64,000 nucleotides of DNA. Source: Crotophaga sulcirostris. Lineage: Eukaryota; Chordata; Aves; Cuculiformes; Crotophagidae. Positions 60,689 through 64,000 of this stretch are shown piece by piece (the first letter of the stretch is position 1; each line of letters opens with the position of its first letter). The notes under the pieces are model-generated. The model was not told the origin of the DNA. It saw nothing but the letters and a program-made list of their open reading frames with translations, and searched no databases. Location: NCBI GenBank assembly GCA_013397455.1, contig VYZB01000212.1, positions 1,308,879 to 1,372,878 of the forward strand. The letters are read 5' to 3'. Both the position numbers and the translations under genes were made by a program.

Positions 60689-61772
60689 TCTACTTACGCA
60701 TACAGTGTGGGTAACAAAAAGGAGGAGCAGGAAGCCACTGTGCAACTGGAAAGCAGTGATCAGATCACTATAATTGAAATTTGGTGGGATGAATTACATG
60801 ATTGGAGTGCTGCAATCGATGGCTACAAACGGTTCAGGAGGAACAGGCAGGGAATAAAAGGTGGGGAGGTTGCCCTCTATATAAAATTATGGATTGATTT
60901 AGCAGAGCTGTCTTTGAAAAACAGCAATGCACAGGTAGGAGTTTATGAGTGAAAATTAGAGACCGGGACAACAAAGGTAACCTTGTGGCTGACATTTAGT
61001 AAAGGCTGCCTGATCAAGGAGAGGATATCAATGAACTGTTCTTACTTTGTCTACAGGAAGCATCATGCTTGCAGGCCCTGTTCCTGCTGGGAGGCTTCAG
61101 CCTCCCTGACATCTGCTGGGAAAGCAGCACAACAAGCTGCAAGCACTCTAGGTGACTCTTGCAGCGCATTGAGGATAACTTTCTAATCCAGACGACAGAA
61201 AGCCCATTTAAAGTAGACGCATTACTAGATATGTTGCTCACCAACACAGAGGAACTTACTGGAAAGATGAAGGTTGATGGTACCCTGGGCTGCAGTGATC
61301 ACGCCTTGGTGGAATTCATGATCTCAAGGGATACAAGCCAGGTGAGTGTTATAGTCAAGACCCTAAACTGTGGAAAAGGGAACTTTCGGGTTTTTTTAAA
61401 GAATCTGATAGATGGACCCCCCTGGGAAACTGCCCTCAGGAATAAAGGAGCAGAAGAGAGCTGGTGGCTGCTTAAATATGTTTATCTTAGAGCATAAGTA
61501 AGGCAGGAGATGAGCATGGCTGAGTAAGGACACAGTCAAACTGAAACACAAAAGGAAAATGCATAGGCAGTGGAAGCAGGGACACAGATCTTCAGAAGAA
61601 TGCAGGAATACTGCTCAAGAGTGCAAGCACAAGATGAGAAAAGTTAAGGCACAGCTGGAAGTAAATTTGACAAGGTCTCTGAAGAAAAATGGCTTTTACA
61701 GGTACGTTAGTCAGAAAAGGAATACAAAAGAAATAGTATATCTCCTCTCCAATATGCAAGACAGAGTCTGGT
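60689..61772 (+). pseudogene. CR1 ORF2 remnant: APE-type endonuclease and linker
   Basis: The endonuclease nicks target DNA for LINE insertion. Visible blocks are YAYSVGNKKEEQEATVQLES (the family has an Asn in place of the first Tyr region), the catalytic-Glu block IEIWWDE near 60775, GYKRFRRNRQGIKGGEVALY, a frame change, then LLGGFSLPDICWE where the family has GDFN (61090-61101), so Asp and Asn are lost. SDH at 61294-61302 is intact. The linker follows: DGPPWETALRNKGAEESWW, MHRQWKQGHRSSEE, KMRKVKAQLEVNLTRSL and KKNGFYRYVSQKRN. Homology stops near 61772, before the RT. Internal stops exist, for example just after the ICWE block. Confidence 0.88.
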
Positions 61773-64000
61773 AACTCTTCTTGCTTATCTGCACAGTAAA
61801 ACTTTTTACCTTTTATATCCTCACTCAGTATTCATATCTTTAGGTGTTCATTAAGGAGTTGCATGTCTCCTAGCACTGAGAGCTGCTGTCCCCTTTGCTA
61901 ATGCTCATCTGCGTTGCATTCTGAGAATACTGGACACTAATATATGAACCAAAAATCTAAACCAATATAAGCCTTCTGGACTACTGACATAGCCCTACAG
62001 ATATGGTTCTTAGGCTGTTACTTCCATAACTTTTATCAAGATGGAAGACTGACAAAACCATTTATGAGTAAAATCATTATATATAGTCTATTCATGACAC
62101 AATGTTATCACCTAAATGAAGTAGCTAATGGGTTCCAGTAACCCATCAGATGGTGACAGAAATTGAATGGATACTTGAATAAACTCTGATGGATATTTTC
62201 TTATTTTTAGTTATATAATCTTGTAAACATATTAAAATAATTTAATATCATTCAGTGCAAATTTGACTAAGCTTTAGTATGACTTTCACTAACCTTTTTG
62301 TGGATTTCTTATAGTGAATGACACCTGATCTTTAAACAAGTTCTTTAAAGAGAACATCTTCGTCAAGGGTCAGGTTAATTGCCCTAAGATATGTTGTCAC
62401 ACCTTGGTTTTCTGACTGGATTCTTCATCTTCTCCTCACCAAAACACTCCTCCTTCCTTCAAAAATTCATGGTTATAATCTACATATTTGCCTCAATGTG
62501 ACAAAGAAATGTATTCTGAAACAATTTATCTGTTAGACATTTCCTTCTAAGTCGATTCTTTATTTCCAGAGCATTTGTTGTATAATATTCTGTTCATGAT
62601 ATCATCTTTCCTAATGTCAGATGCTTTAAAAGACCACAATATATTTGCTTCATTTTTTTTGCAACTGTCATGGATATCACAAAGTCAGAACAGGAAAGTT
62701 GTTTTTAATTTAAACCAGATAAGTAAAGTAAAAAAAGCAAATAAATCTAGGCATATAAACGTAGTTTTATGACTAAACTGACCGCTAGTACAGCTATTAT
62801 GTTTTACTATGGATCCCGGTAACAAAGTAGGATATTAGTTCTGCTTAGTCAAGGTTTTTGATTAATTGGTATAAATTGGATAATGACTTGATTTGTCATG
62901 GTTTTAATAGCTGCCATTACAGGAAAGACTGTCTTGTTGTCAGCCAACAGTATTAGCTTTCCCTGAATAGTGGTTAAAGGCCATAAAACAGCACTTAGTT
63001 TGATTTATTTTATTAATTAAAATCATACTTGTTTTATAAAGGTCTCATGATCTTGCATTTGATATCTGCAGTCTGATGTGAATCCGTCAGCCTTTAAAAC
63101 CTCCACACCTTGAAGAACTGTTCTTGCATACTGCTGGCATTCTCTTCAGAGAACACACCTTAAACATACCCTTGAAATTTTGCAAGTAGAAGCAAAGCTT
63201 ACTTAATTTCTAATAAAAGTAAAAATTATAAGCAATTGATGAGGTCAGTAAGGTTTTACAGGGACATGGGTGTTGACTACAAATTGGAAGATTTGGGCCT
63301 AAATTTCCACTATTCTATTTCAACTAACTAATAGTGTCACTGCTAAAATTTCTGTTGACCTATGCAGAACATTTTGTATCATTAAAGGGTTCAATTAACT
63401 TTAGGTCCATTTTATTAAGATAAAAGGCATTTTAACTGAATTATAAAGAACATAAAGTTTGTCCTGTACTTTTGTTCTGTACTTTTCCCTAAAGTCACGC
63501 TAACATTTCTCAAAAAAATATTGCAAATAATTAAAAAACTTCTGTTCCATGACATAACAACAGAGATAATTGAGTAATAAGCCTATGGTTAGATAACACT
63601 TCTGAATCACAAAGCTTTTTTTTTTTTTAAGAATGGAACAATAGCTGAAGTTCCAAATTCAATAGGCAGTTATTCTCAGGAAAAGGGAAATTTACATGAC
63701 ATAATAAGAATTTAAAACAACCCTCCCAAACTTACAGAAAGGAAGGAACAATTACCTCTAGCCTGTTATCTGAAAGGAAATCTTCAATATGAAAATTAAT
63801 AATTTTAAACATTCTTTGGTCTTTTACTATAATGATATCTATAGTTTTCCCTGTGCCTGAAAGGTGAGGTATTAATTTAAACATGGTGATTTAAGACATG
63901 ATTCTAAATGGAACGTGGCCAAGCAAGACCTCTCATTCTGACTTTGCAGTTTCATTTCTTGAGCAGGAATTCTGTATCTTTATGGGATTCACAGATTTAA
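61773..64000. other. intergenic or intronic AT-rich DNA
   Basis: No exon, RNA gene or repeat family was recognised to the end of the window. Confidence 0.45.

Larger units (their letters stand above)
59353..61772 (+). mobile_element. CR1 LINE, 5' half (5' UTR, ORF1, endonuclease), 3' part missing
   Basis: This 2.4-kb plus-strand CR1 copy retains the part that CR1 insertions normally lack. From 59353 (a CAG-rich start at 59371-59397) to about 59845 lies the 5' UTR. 59848-60531 is ORF1 with a zinc-knuckle-like CxxC and an SGNH-hydrolase domain. 60689-61772 is ORF2 endonuclease and linker. Similarity ends near 61772 before the RT, and no 3' UTR or octamer tail follows. The copy is dead, with stops and frameshifts throughout. 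The missing 3' half implies a later deletion or rearrangement, because CR1 copies are made starting from the 3' end. Confidence 0.85.

Noticed and set aside
1..64000. CRISPR array, operon, phage or other prokaryote-type system
   Set aside because: Composition, CR1 and LTR content and lack of coding density are those of a bird genome. No spaced direct-repeat array or gene cluster is present.

Overview
The window looks like bird genomic DNA. It is AT-rich, non-coding, and carries many copies of CR1, the dominant avian LINE. These show the diagnostic octamer tails (ATTCTATG and TACTGTGA types) and recognisable ORF1/ORF2 protein remnants. It also carries several LTRs resembling avian ERVL-type and related families, and a short hAT-like DNA element. 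There are no bacterial features, operons, rRNA genes, CRISPR arrays or tRNA genes that I can see. I found no exon of a host protein-coding gene. Every open frame with a recognisable protein belongs to a retrotransposon. The window is probably a gene desert or the inside of a very large intron; the sequence alone cannot say which.

Layout: 346-485 partial hAT-like element; 6165-7117 internally deleted CR1; 8595-9333 ERVL-type solo LTR (minus); 9670-9732 miRNA-precursor-like hairpin; 11018-12216 two adjacent CR1 copies; 15403-15858 young-looking CR1 with an open ORF2 C-terminus; 16777-17645 an LTR of a second family; 18234-18411 CR1; 19186-19338 an AT tract flanked by exact 17-bp repeats; 20362-21615 old CR1; 23165-23856 second-family LTR split by a CR1; 26229-26962 ERVL-type solo LTR; 29259-30490 two CR1 fragments, one with reverse transcriptase remnants; 30854-30925 assembly gap; 34673-36275 ERVL-type LTR split by a nested solo LTR with a perfect 5-bp target duplication; 39383-39514 and 41315-41343 CR1 3' ends; 40839-41024 complete hAT-like miniature element; 48595-49147 CR1; 54314-56400 long old CR1; 59353-61772 the 5' half of a CR1, including ORF1 and endonuclease remnants.

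The elements do not work together as a system. They are independent insertions of different ages, all degraded and none autonomous. Nesting gives a partial relative order: the outer LTR at 34673 predates the LTR at 34846, and the LTR at 23165 predates the CR1 at 23321. I did not find a convincing new biological system. The items most worth checking are the hairpin at 9670-9732, the hAT-like miniature element, the 17-bp flanked AT tract, and the 5'-half CR1. Family assignments come from reading the sequence against remembered family patterns, so boundaries are approximate (about 10-50 bp) unless a duplication fixes them.
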